A DNA stretch of 53,405 nt from contig UQLN01000034.1 of assembly GCA_900541965.1 (NCBI GenBank), forward strand, positions 1 to 53,405, written 5' to 3'. This document shows positions 1 through 7,729 of this stretch, piece by piece (positions within the stretch are counted from its first letter, which is position 1; each line of letters begins with the position of its first letter). This DNA comes from an uncultured Parabacteroides sp. GTDB lineage: Bacteria > Bacteroidota > Bacteroidia > Bacteroidales > Tannerellaceae. A program made the translations under genes and the position numbers. Below the pieces are notes generated by a model that ran no database searches, had not been told where the DNA came from, and saw only the letters and a list, made by a program, of their open reading frames with translations.

Positions 1-812
1 CAGCCGTATTCCAACCACGCAGCCGTTTCTCTCACAAAGGGACGTTCGGACATGCCTTATTAATAGCCGGCAGCCAGGGGAAAATGGGCGCTGCATTATT
101 ATCTGCCCGTGCCTGCCTCAGAAGTGGGGCCGGATTATTGACCGTCCATATACCGCAACGAGGCGAACAAATCATGCAAACAGCGTTTCCGGAAGCGATG
201 TTAAGTTTCGACCCTCACCCGGATTATTTTACAGCTGTACCTGATACTTCCGCTTATTCGGCTATTGGCATAGGTCCGGGATTAGGACAACATTTGGAGT
301 CTGCCGTCGCATTAGAGCGCATATTGCAACCGACAGGAAAACCTGTTGTATTAGATGCGGATGCTCTTAATCTGATTGCATCCAACAAAGATTTATTAAC
401 ACGCATCCCACCTCATAGCATTCTGACTCCACACCCTAAAGAATTCGACAGGATTGCCGGAGAAAGTAACAATTCATATGAGCGGCTTATCAAAGCACAA
501 ACTTTTGCTATCGAACATAAATTGATTGTTGTATTGAAAGGAGCATATACGGCAATCTGTACTCCTCTTGGTAATGTTTATTTTAATGACAGCGGAAATC
601 CGGGAATGGCAACAGCCGGAAGCGGAGATGTTTTAACCGGTATCATTTTAGGATTGCTCGCACAAGGAATGGAACCTGAGACTGCAGCAGTTTCAGGAGT
701 ATTCCTACATGGAACAGCAGGAGATCTCGCAGCTATTTACCGCTCAGAGGAAAGTATGGTAGCAGGAGACATTATAGAAATGCTTGGCAAAGCTTTCAAA
801 CAAATCAAATAA
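1..812 (+). CDS. nnrD: NAD(P)H-hydrate dehydratase, C-terminal part (partial)
   Basis: The reading frame is open from the window edge (first full codon at base 3), so the gene starts outside. The ATG at 84 is internal, because upstream codons encode the conserved stretch HKGTFGHALLIAGS that opens the ribokinase-like dehydratase domain. The GSGDVLTG motif near the C-terminus is the catalytic/phosphate-binding signature of ADP/ATP-dependent NAD(P)HX dehydratase. The enzyme repairs hydrated NADH/NADPH in the cytosol. In most bacteria this domain is fused behind an epimerase domain (NnrE), which would lie to the left of the window; this is inferred, not seen. Confidence 0.93.
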   Translation, partial: AVFQPRSRFSHKGTFGHALLIAGSQGKMGAALLSARACLRSGAGLLTVHIPQRGEQIMQTAFPEAMLSFDPHPDYFTAVPDTSAYSAIGIGPGLGQHLESAVALERILQPTGKPVVLDADALNLIASNKDLLTRIPPHSILTPHPKEFDRIAGESNNSYERLIKAQTFAIEHKLIVVLKGAYTAICTPLGNVYFNDSGNPGMATAGSGDVLTGIILGLLAQGMEPETAAVSGVFLHGTAGDLAAIYRSEESMVAGDIIEMLGKAFKQIK

Positions 813-831
813 ATATTTATGCTAAAGGGAA

Positions 832-868
832 CAAGGTATTCTCTTTGTCAAAAAAAGAGAGTACCTTG
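832..868 (+). terminator. Hairpin after nnrD, possible terminator
   Basis: CAAGGTA (832-838) pairs with TACCTTG (862-868), and TCTCTTT pairs with AAAGAGA inside with one bulge. It lies 20 nt after the nnrD stop. The trailing T-run is weak (CTTTAT), so termination efficiency is uncertain. Confidence 0.55.
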
Positions 869-929
869 CTTTATAGACGTTTGCACAAAAAGTCACGCTA
901 TCTACTTTATTAAAAACTAGTTATTTAAA

Positions 930-969
930 CATTCAAGTATGCAAAACCTTATTTGAATGAGTAATTTTG
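930..969 (+). promoter_or_regulatory. Promoter and inverted repeat upstream of the TPR regulator
   Basis: TAATTTTG at 962-969 matches the Bacteroidetes -7 element TAnnTTTG. No clear -33 TTTG is seen. Just upstream are CATTCAA (930-936) and TTGAATG (953-959), a perfect 7-bp inverted repeat with 16 nt between. The half-sites resemble those in front of the DUF3244 gene (CACTCAA/TTGAGTG). The 5' leader to the chosen ATG is about 80 nt. Confidence 0.5.
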
Positions 970-1057
970 TTGTTCTTGCACCTACGCTTAACATTAACCA
1001 CACATGACTTTATATGTAAGAAAACAAACGTACATCACAATTAAAAAGGAGACAATT

Positions 1058-2788
1058 ATGAACGCATATTTGAAACATATAGCAATCTTGACAGGGGTTG
1101 TGCTATCATTCTTACTTTCCATGACATGTTGTTACAATTACTCATCTTCTCCTGAACTTCAATTAGCAGAACAGTTAATGGATAGTAAACCCGACAGTTC
1201 TTTAAATATATTGAACAACCTGCCTGACAAACAAAAGCTCTCGGAATATAACCATGCACTCTACTGCTTACTACTTACACAGGCACAAGACAAGAATTTC
1301 ATAATCCATACCTCCGACTCTATTTGCAAAATAGCTGTCAAATATTTTGAAAAACATAGTGACATCCATTATACGATGCTTGCTTATTATTGCATGGGAC
1401 GCGTTTATAGTGATTTACAAGATGCATTGCAAGCACAAGAATATTACTTAAAAGCACTGGAGATCGGTAAAAATTCAAAAGAATATAAATTGCTTATCAG
1501 AATCAGTAGTAATTTAGGAACACTTTACAACTACCAAGGCATCTATGATATGGCTTTGCCCTTTTATAAACAGGCACTACACTATACTCAATTAGAATTA
1601 CAACAAGATTCTTTAAATATTTCATATATACTAAGAAATATTGCTCGGACATATACTCAAACAAATCAATCAGATAGCGCAATCTGGTACTATCAAAAAG
1701 CGATAGACTATTCAACCCCAAAGAATCTTTCTTCACTCTATGTAGATTTAGGGAATATACATTTCAGCAATAATGAATATGAAGAAACAAAGAAATACCT
1801 AAACAAGGCTTTAAATGTCCTTGTTAATAAGACAGGAATAGATTATATCAACCTATCTAAAGGTAAACTTTATACTGCACTAAACTCTTTAGATTCTGCA
1901 AAGTTTTATTTGAACTTGAGTTTACAAAGTCCTTATATTCACACAAAAGCCGGAAGCCTTCAACGTCTGGCTAATGTTGCATTAAAAGAAAACGATTTTA
2001 AAAGCTTTGCTAAATATACACTGCAATATGAAGAACTGAGAGATTCCATCACGAACCGATCTCATTTTGAGAATATTCGCCTTACACAAAGTATGTTCAA
2101 CTATCAGCAAATAAATAAAGAAAAAATTAGATTTGAAAAAGAGGCAACCGATAGACTTATCTTAGTTTATCAGATTGTAATCCTTTTTGTTATCATCTTA
2201 GCTGTAGGTATATACATTTATAAACGGGAACAAAATAAAAAGAAACGGCTATTAGAACAAAAAGAACAGCAATACAAACGTAGCCAACAATATTTGGAAG
2301 ACAATAAAAAACAAATTGCTCAATTAGAAAAAATCTTATCTACAGAAAAAGCTCAAATGACCGAAGTACAAAGACAGTTATATGAAGCCAGAAAAGTCAT
2401 GCTCCAAATGGAAAACAGGACTATTATTGAAAAACAAGGAGCTATTGAAGTTTTAGAGCAAGATTTTCATAGTGCCTCTCTATATCTAAAAATCCACCGC
2501 GAAGAAGAAGTTCAGTTAAATTCTACAGAGTGGTTTGAACTGCGTCAACTCATAGATGCGACCTATTCGGATTTCACGAACAGACTTATTAAACTCTATC
2601 CTAAAATATCCCAGGAAGAAATACGCATCTGCTATCTCTCCAAAATGGATGTACCTGTTAAAAAGATAGCAACAATCGTACATATCACCAGTTCCGGCGT
2701 TTCTCAATGCCGTCGAAGATTATACAAAAAATTCACTAACGAACCTGCCAACGCCGAGAATTTTACCAAATTTATTGCTGATTTCTAA
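1058..2788 (+). CDS. TPR-repeat membrane regulator with C-terminal LuxR-like HTH
   Basis: A 576-residue protein starting at ATG 1058, placed just after AAGGAG; a longer in-frame start at 1004 has no such site. The N-terminus is a signal/anchor ending in Cys-Cys. Roughly residues 25-340 are helical repeats of TPR type (for example YYLKALEIGK, WYYQKAIDY). One transmembrane helix lies near 366-386 (LVYQIVILFVIILAVGIYIY), followed by a long charged coiled coil. The last 60 residues (EEIRICYLSKMDVPVKKIAT...SGVSQCRRRLYKKF) look like a LuxR-type helix-turn-helix. This layout is a known Bacteroidetes membrane-bound regulator type that senses outside the cytoplasm and binds DNA inside. The ligand is unknown. 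The gene precedes a secreted DUF3244 protein, a plausible partner or target. Confidence 0.8.
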   Translation: MNAYLKHIAILTGVVLSFLLSMTCCYNYSSSPELQLAEQLMDSKPDSSLNILNNLPDKQKLSEYNHALYCLLLTQAQDKNFIIHTSDSICKIAVKYFEKHSDIHYTMLAYYCMGRVYSDLQDALQAQEYYLKALEIGKNSKEYKLLIRISSNLGTLYNYQGIYDMALPFYKQALHYTQLELQQDSLNISYILRNIARTYTQTNQSDSAIWYYQKAIDYSTPKNLSSLYVDLGNIHFSNNEYEETKKYLNKALNVLVNKTGIDYINLSKGKLYTALNSLDSAKFYLNLSLQSPYIHTKAGSLQRLANVALKENDFKSFAKYTLQYEELRDSITNRSHFENIRLTQSMFNYQQINKEKIRFEKEATDRLILVYQIVILFVIILAVGIYIYKREQNKKKRLLEQKEQQYKRSQQYLEDNKKQIAQLEKILSTEKAQMTEVQRQLYEARKVMLQMENRTIIEKQGAIEVLEQDFHSASLYLKIHREEEVQLNSTEWFELRQLIDATYSDFTNRLIKLYPKISQEEIRICYLSKMDVPVKKIATIVHITSSGVSQCRRRLYKKFTNEPANAENFTKFIADF

Positions 2789-2824
2789 ATAGATACAAGT
2801 TGTCATTTTTTTGTCATCAGTTTT

Positions 2825-2858
2825 CACTCAAGCGAACATTGAGTGTAAACTACTTTTG
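2825..2858 (+). promoter_or_regulatory. Promoter with perfect inverted repeat before the DUF3244 gene
   Basis: CACTCAA (2825-2831) and TTGAGTG (2839-2845) form a perfect 7-bp inverted repeat with a 7-nt spacer. It ends 5 nt before TACTTTTG (2851-2858), a match to the -7 consensus TAnnTTTG. The repeat covers the -33 region, which has no good TTTG box, as expected for a regulator-dependent promoter. The DUF3244 gene therefore has its own promoter downstream of the regulator gene. Confidence 0.6.
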
Positions 2859-2904
2859 TCTCAAAGCTAATACAATTTTTCACCATAATTTTATATTTAG
2901 TATT

Positions 2905-3267
2905 ATGAGACATTTAATTTCAACTTTAATTCTTACTATTTGCTGCACATTCTGTGCACAATTTGCATTCTGTGATTTAATTCCGACCATTGGTGAGTGG
3001 GGACCTGATGATGTTAGATCTGTTGCTCCTGCTCCCCCTACAGCATCTATCGATGGTAAAATTTTAACGATTCAATTTACAACTCCATTATCAGATTTAA
3101 CAGTTACTGTTACGGATAACGAAACCGGTGTTGTCGTATATGAAGATTGTATTTCATCTACTGGATTAGAAAGCCTCCCTGTTAGCTTAGATGCAGAAAA
3201 TGGTAATTATACATTGACAATGACACATAAATTAGGATATTTAATTGGTACGTTTGTCATAAAGTAG
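2905..3267 (+). CDS. Small secreted DUF3244-family protein
   Basis: A 120-residue protein. ATG 2905 is chosen because the promoter -7 element at 2851 lies inside any longer frame, and the N-terminus is then a clean signal peptide (MRHLISTLILTICCTFCAQFAFC). The mature part is about 95 residues of beta-rich sequence (ILTIQFTTPLSDLTVTVTDNETGVVVYEDCI...GNYTLTMTHKLGYLIGTFVIK), which fits the Ig-like DUF3244 fold found in Bacteroidales. Its function is not established. Its place directly behind a membrane TPR/HTH regulator suggests a secreted signal, effector or sensed partner. The family call is from recognition of pattern and size, not from a search. Confidence 0.7.
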   Translation: MRHLISTLILTICCTFCAQFAFCDLIPTIGEWGPDDVRSVAPAPPTASIDGKILTIQFTTPLSDLTVTVTDNETGVVVYEDCISSTGLESLPVSLDAENGNYTLTMTHKLGYLIGTFVIK

Positions 3268-3269
3268 AA

Positions 3270-3379
3270 GCTATGGCGTGTGTGCTCCTTGTACACGTTT
3301 ATAGCAGGAACAGTCCCAGGTGGTTAATATTAACCAAACCTGATATCTCGATCTCCTTTTCCGCCACCTGCGGACTGTT
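3270..3379 (+). repeat. Tandem structured hairpins downstream of the DUF3244 gene
   Basis: Two stem-loops follow the stop codon. The first pairs GCTAT (3270-3274) and CGTGT (3277-3281) with ACACG (3293-3297) and ATAGC (3301-3305). The second pairs AACAGTCC (3309-3316) and AGGTGG (3318-3323) with CCACCT (3364-3369) and GGACTGTT (3372-3379). The second encloses the start of a perfect 16-bp palindrome, TGGTTAATATTAACCA (3321-3336). A T-rich stretch follows (3382-3391). It could be an elaborate terminator or a processed small RNA. Confidence 0.6.
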
Positions 3380-3453
3380 GTGATTTTTCTTTCAATCTAA
3401 CCTTTTTTCTTTCCTATTCCCCGCTCTTAGCATGCAAAAGAGACATTTCCCCG

Positions 3454-3484
3454 TTGGTTTCTAACAAAATATTTCATAGTTTTG
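3454..3484 (+). promoter_or_regulatory. Promoter for the DUF4831-like gene
   Basis: TAGTTTTG (3477-3484) matches TAnnTTTG. TTGG at 3454-3457 is a fair -33 element at a spacing of 19 nt. The start codon is 41 nt downstream. Confidence 0.55.
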
Positions 3485-3525
3485 TGCAATCATTTGTTTT
3501 AGAAGATTAAACCTAAGATTAGAAT

Positions 3526-4596
3526 ATGAAGAATTCAATTCTTTTAGTCATAAGCTTGTTTCTTAGCTTATCCGTTACAGCCCAAACAAAGGTTGTCAAA
3601 AAAAATGCTGTCAAGGCTAACAATTTTGGCATCACTTATTCACTTCCAAAAACAGCACTAATAGTTGACGCTGAAGTAATTAAAGTATCCTGCAAAGCCG
3701 GTCCCTACTATAAATATGCAGAAAAATACCTTGGAGTAAAAGATGCGATTACCGAAGACAAAATTTATTATGAATTAGGTAAAATCAAACTGATAAACAA
3801 AGGAATCCCCGATCCGGAAAATACATACATCGTAGAATTCAAAAGCGGAACTGTCGCTCCTTATGCTTATCTGACAGAGGAAGGGCTACTTTGTTCTATT
3901 AATGCCGAATATACACCGGATGAAACAACACAAAACGCTGCCGGAAAGAAAAATACATCTCCTATAAAACCGACAGATACCTCTGTCTTTTCAGAAGAAT
4001 TACTTATGGCTGGCTCAACTGCCAAACAAGCAGAAGTTGCAGCTAAACAAATCTATCGTATACGCGAAAGCCGCCTAAACATATTAACCGGTGAAGCAGA
4101 CAATTTGCCTCCTGATGGAGAAGCGATGAAACTTGTAATCCAACAACTGGAAGAACAAGAAAAAGCACTTACTAACCTGTTTACAGGCGTACGTACCAAA
4201 GATACATCCAGCTATTCCGTAACAATAGATCCTATAGATGATTTGGAAAGAGATGTTCTATTCCGTTTTTCCGAACAATTAGGAGTTGTGGATGCCGATG
4301 ATTTGGGAGGCGCTCCGGTATATCTGAATTTAAAAGCAATCGAACGTGCTCCTGCATTAGATGCCAAAGAAGCAGCAAAGAAAGAAAAGTCACTAAAAGG
4401 AATTATTTATAATATTCCGGGCAAAGCGGCTATTGAAATCAGCCTAAACAAAAAAACATTATATAAAGGAGAAGCCCAGATTACTCAATTCGGAACTCGC
4501 GAAGGGTTGGCTCCTGTTATGTTCGAAGACAAAAAAGCTCCGGTAAAAGTTTATTTCTATCCGGAAACAGGCTCTATAAAACAAATAATTCAATAA
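3526..4596 (+). CDS. Secreted DUF4831-like protein
   Basis: A 356-residue protein with a signal peptide (MKNSILLVISLFLSLSVTAQ). The rest is soluble and predicted to be exported. It carries a GPYYKYAEKYLGV segment near residue 60, a helical middle (residues 160-220, rich in Glu, Lys and Ala) and a beta-rich end. The pattern resembles the Bacteroidales DUF4831 family, whose function is unknown to me. The POT transporter begins only 32 nt after its stop, so the two are probably co-transcribed. A link to peptide uptake is inference from position only. Confidence 0.65.
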   Translation: MKNSILLVISLFLSLSVTAQTKVVKKNAVKANNFGITYSLPKTALIVDAEVIKVSCKAGPYYKYAEKYLGVKDAITEDKIYYELGKIKLINKGIPDPENTYIVEFKSGTVAPYAYLTEEGLLCSINAEYTPDETTQNAAGKKNTSPIKPTDTSVFSEELLMAGSTAKQAEVAAKQIYRIRESRLNILTGEADNLPPDGEAMKLVIQQLEEQEKALTNLFTGVRTKDTSSYSVTIDPIDDLERDVLFRFSEQLGVVDADDLGGAPVYLNLKAIERAPALDAKEAAKKEKSLKGIIYNIPGKAAIEISLNKKTLYKGEAQITQFGTREGLAPVMFEDKKAPVKVYFYPETGSIKQIIQ

Positions 4597-4628
4597 GTAT
4601 TATCTAATCATCTAAACACTTAAATTTT

Positions 4629-6290
4629 ATGTTCGAAGGACAACCTAAAGGGTTATACGCGTTAGCCTTAGCGAATACCGGTGAGCGTTTCGGTTATTAC
4701 ACCATGCTCGCTATTTTTACTTTATTCCTGCAAGCGAAATTCGGATTTTCAGCAGCAGAGACATCTACTATTTTCGGTTCATTCCTGGCCGCAGTTTATT
4801 TTATGCCGCTTATTGGGGGTATCTTGGCTGATAAGTTCGGATACGGCAAAATGGTTACAACCGGTATTATCATTATGTTTATCGGATATGTATTACTTTC
4901 CATCCCGACAGCTGCAAGTTCCGGAAAAGTTTTAATGTTCGGTGCTCTTGCATTAATTGCTTGTGGTACAGGTCTTTTCAAAGGAAATCTGCAAGTAATG
5001 GTAGGAAACCTTTACGATGCCCCTGAATACAAAGCTAAACGGGATACAGCTTTCAGTATTTTCTATATGGCAATCAATATCGGTGCCATGTATGCTCCTA
5101 CTGCAGCAACAATGATTACCAACTATATGTTAGGTAAAAACGGATTTACTTATGTCCCTCAAATCCCGTCGTTAGCACATCAGTTCTTGAATGGGACCAT
5201 TACAACCGAAGGTTCTGCCACATTGGCAAGTTTACAGGCTTCGCAGAATTTCGTTGGAGATACTGCTGCATTCTGTAATACTTATATTGACAAATTATCA
5301 GAAGCTTATAATTACGGATTTGCCATTGCATGTATCTCATTAATTATATCAATGGCCATCTATATCGTATTCCGTCCTACTTTCAAACATGCCGATTACA
5401 ACTCTAAGCAGGCAAAACCGGCAAACGTACAGGAAGAAGAACTGACTCCGCAACAAACAAAAGACCGCATCCAGGCTTTATTGTTGGTATTTGCTGTTGT
5501 TATTTTCTTCTGGATGGCATTCCACCAGAATGGTTTGACTCTGACATTCTTTGCCCGTGACTATACGGCACAATCAATTAGCGGTCTTGACCGTTTAGGT
5601 TTCAATATCGTAAACCTGACCTGTTTACTGGTTGTCGTATATTCCGCATTCTCCGTATTCCAGTCAAAAACAGGAAAAGGAAAAGGAATATCCGGAATTG
5701 TCCTTCTGATCTCATTAGTATTGTTAGGCCTGAACTACAGTTCTATGGATCCGAGTGTCAATATCCTTCCTCAGATATTCCAGCAGTTCAATCCTTTCTT
5801 TGTAATTGTCCTGACTCCGGTATCACTGGCAGTGTTCGGATATCTGGCTAAGAAATCAAAAGAACCTTCCGCTCCCCGTAAAATCGGTATCGGTATGGTG
5901 ATTGCAGCTTGTGGTTTCCTTATCATGGCATTAGGTTCATTAGGATTGCCTACTCCGGCTGACGTTGAAGCAAATGGTATCTCCGCTGATGCATTAGTTT
6001 CCCCGAACTGGTTAATTTCCACTTACCTGGTATTAACATTTGCAGAATTGTTACTTTCTCCGATGGGTATTTCCTTCGTTTCTAAAGTAGCACCTCCGAA
6101 ATACAAAGGTATGATGATGGGTGGCTGGTTCGTTGCAACTGCCATTGGTAACTATCTGGTAGCAACTATCGGTTATCTATGGGGAGGTATGCAACTCTGG
6201 ATGGTATGGAGCGTACTGATCGTATGCTGTCTGCTATCGGCACTGTTCATCTTCTCTATCATGAAGCGATTGGAAAAAGTTGCAAAATAA
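4629..6290 (+). CDS. POT/PTR-family proton-dependent oligopeptide transporter
   Basis: A 553-residue MFS protein with 12 or more hydrophobic segments. The N-terminal helix has GERFGYY, the family signature that usually reads ExxERFxYY. Here the first acidic residue is Asn16, while Glu19 and Arg20 are kept. The segment FKGNLQVMVGNLYD near residue 118 and FFWMAFHQNGLTLTFFARD in the second half are also POT-like. The protein should import di- or tripeptides across the inner membrane. It is probably transcribed with the preceding secreted protein. The lost acidic residue may alter proton coupling (see findings). Confidence 0.88.
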   Translation: MFEGQPKGLYALALANTGERFGYYTMLAIFTLFLQAKFGFSAAETSTIFGSFLAAVYFMPLIGGILADKFGYGKMVTTGIIIMFIGYVLLSIPTAASSGKVLMFGALALIACGTGLFKGNLQVMVGNLYDAPEYKAKRDTAFSIFYMAINIGAMYAPTAATMITNYMLGKNGFTYVPQIPSLAHQFLNGTITTEGSATLASLQASQNFVGDTAAFCNTYIDKLSEAYNYGFAIACISLIISMAIYIVFRPTFKHADYNSKQAKPANVQEEELTPQQTKDRIQALLLVFAVVIFFWMAFHQNGLTLTFFARDYTAQSISGLDRLGFNIVNLTCLLVVVYSAFSVFQSKTGKGKGISGIVLLISLVLLGLNYSSMDPSVNILPQIFQQFNPFFVIVLTPVSLAVFGYLAKKSKEPSAPRKIGIGMVIAACGFLIMALGSLGLPTPADVEANGISADALVSPNWLISTYLVLTFAELLLSPMGISFVSKVAPPKYKGMMMGGWFVATAIGNYLVATIGYLWGGMQLWMVWSVLIVCCLLSALFIFSIMKRLEKVAK

Positions 6291-6311
6291 CATCCGGTTA
6301 TTCTTGAAACA

Positions 6312-6752
6312 ATGAAACAAACTGCCCACAGTCAACTGTCCACTGCAGCCGCCATCCGTTTCAAAAGATGGAGCCGGAAGGGATATGCTGCATTCATCAG
6401 TGTACAACGGGCGGTAACAATCGGGCAACTTAGAGCGAATGTATCCGAACGATTCCAAATTAAAAACGGAGCAGTACACACTTCCGTTTTATCACAGTTA
6501 CAAACTGTAGATGAAAAAGAAAACAATACGGATGAATGTTCGTTAAAGAATTTATGGGATGCAATAAATGAGTTTCGCCTATTATTGGCTTCACTATTTG
6601 TACAGGTAAACATACAGCAGATCGAGTCTGCTCATGCCTATACCTTAATACAATTAAAATATTCCGAAAAAGCGGGAAGTTCAGTCTACGGGCTGGAACT
6701 TCCCGCTTTTTTACGTTTATATCCAAATGAATTTAAATACTTAACAGAATGA
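6312..6752 (+). CDS. Small bio-operon leader protein, function unknown
   Basis: A 146-residue frame starting 21 nt after the transporter stop. Its TGA overlaps the bioB ATG as ATGA, the usual sign of translational coupling. Residues 14-50 (AIRFKRWSRKGYAAF...VTIGQL) are basic and aromatic-rich and look conserved: I recall short Bacteroidales proteins with this pattern but no function. There is no signal peptide or membrane helix. A 16-bp terminator hairpin with a T-run lies inside the frame at 6667-6712, so transcription into bioB may depend on this frame being translated. An alternative is that the gene is a decayed remnant and only the hairpin matters. Confidence 0.6.
   Translation: MKQTAHSQLSTAAAIRFKRWSRKGYAAFISVQRAVTIGQLRANVSERFQIKNGAVHTSVLSQLQTVDEKENNTDECSLKNLWDAINEFRLLLASLFVQVNIQQIESAHAYTLIQLKYSEKAGSSVYGLELPAFLRLYPNEFKYLTE
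6667..6712 (+). terminator. Strong intrinsic terminator inside the bio leader gene
   Basis: Bases 6667-6682 pair perfectly with 6696-6711 over 16 bp (core AGCGGGAAGTTC / GAACTTCCCGCT), with a 13-nt loop. The distal arm runs into six Ts (6707-6712). It sits 37 nt before the bioB start codon and inside a frame that overlaps bioB, a layout typical of attenuation rather than simple gene separation. Confidence 0.85.
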
Positions 6753-7729
6753 TAGAAACAATCAAGCAACAAGTGCTATCCGGTAAAATGATTAACGAAG
6801 CACAAGCTTTAGCTTTAGCTAGCTCTCCGGATAAAGAGGCTCTATACCAGGCAGCCCATGAAATCACCCGCCACTTTATGGGAAACAAATTCGATACATG
6901 CTCCATCATCAATGCCAAAAGCGGCAATTGCAGCGAAGATTGCAAATGGTGTGCACAATCCGGACATTACAAAACAAAAGTCACCTTATATCCCTTACTT
7001 CCGGCAGAGGAATGTGTTCGCCATGCCGTATACAACGCCAAACAAGGAATAGGACGATTCGCATTAGTCACCAGTGGAAAACGGGTTTCCGACAAAGACA
7101 TGGAAAAGATAACCGCGACTATCCGGCAAATCAAACAGACATGCAAAATCAAATGCTGTGCATCTATGGGTTTACTCAGCCGGGAACAGCTACAAGCGCT
7201 TTATGATAGCGGTACGGAAAACTATCATTGCAACATTGAAACAGCCCCCTCCTATTTCAGTACCTTATGTACCACCCACACCATGGAGCAAAAGCTTGAA
7301 ACCATCCGGATTGCACGTGAGATAGGTTTCCGCATCTGTTCAGGAGGAATCATCGGCATGGGGGAAACGGTTGAACAGCGGATAGAAATGGCACTGTTTT
7401 TACAAAAAGAAGGCATCCTGTCCATTCCTTTAAACATGTTGCAACCGATACCCGGCACACCATTAGGTAAAATCCTTCCCCTTTCCGATGAAGAATTCCT
7501 GACCACCATCGCTTTGTTCCGCTTCATCAATCCGAATGCCTATTTACGTTTCTCCGGAGGCCGTGCACAATTAAGCGAAGCCACCCAGAGAAAAGCCCTC
7601 TATATAGGAATAAATTCCGCTATCATTGGCGACTTGCTAACAACCATAGGGAGCAAAGTGGCAGAAGACAAAGTATTATTTACATCGGAAAACTATTCAT
7701 TAACCGAAAATACAGACTGGGAGAAATGA
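6749..7729 (+). CDS. bioB: Biotin synthase
   Basis: A 326-residue radical SAM enzyme that inserts sulfur into dethiobiotin. Cys61, Cys65 and Cys68 in NCSEDCKWCAQS form the CxxxCxxC motif for the 4Fe-4S cluster. Later cysteines in KCCASMG and YHCNIET, and the Arg in RFSGGRAQL, are the usual ligands of the second (2Fe-2S) cluster. The start overlaps the stop of the preceding small gene by 4 nt, and its own stop overlaps bioA by 4 nt. It is the first enzyme gene of a six-gene biotin operon although it acts last in the pathway. Confidence 0.97.
   Translation: MIETIKQQVLSGKMINEAQALALASSPDKEALYQAAHEITRHFMGNKFDTCSIINAKSGNCSEDCKWCAQSGHYKTKVTLYPLLPAEECVRHAVYNAKQGIGRFALVTSGKRVSDKDMEKITATIRQIKQTCKIKCCASMGLLSREQLQALYDSGTENYHCNIETAPSYFSTLCTTHTMEQKLETIRIAREIGFRICSGGIIGMGETVEQRIEMALFLQKEGILSIPLNMLQPIPGTPLGKILPLSDEEFLTTIALFRFINPNAYLRFSGGRAQLSEATQRKALYIGINSAIIGDLLTTIGSKVAEDKVLFTSENYSLTENTDWEK

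Noticed and set aside
6290..6749. Biotin repressor (BirA-type) operator or riboswitch upstream of bioB
   Set aside because: TTGTACAGGTAAAC near 6598 recalls half a site, but no mirrored half is present at the usual distance. No known biotin riboswitch class exists to match.
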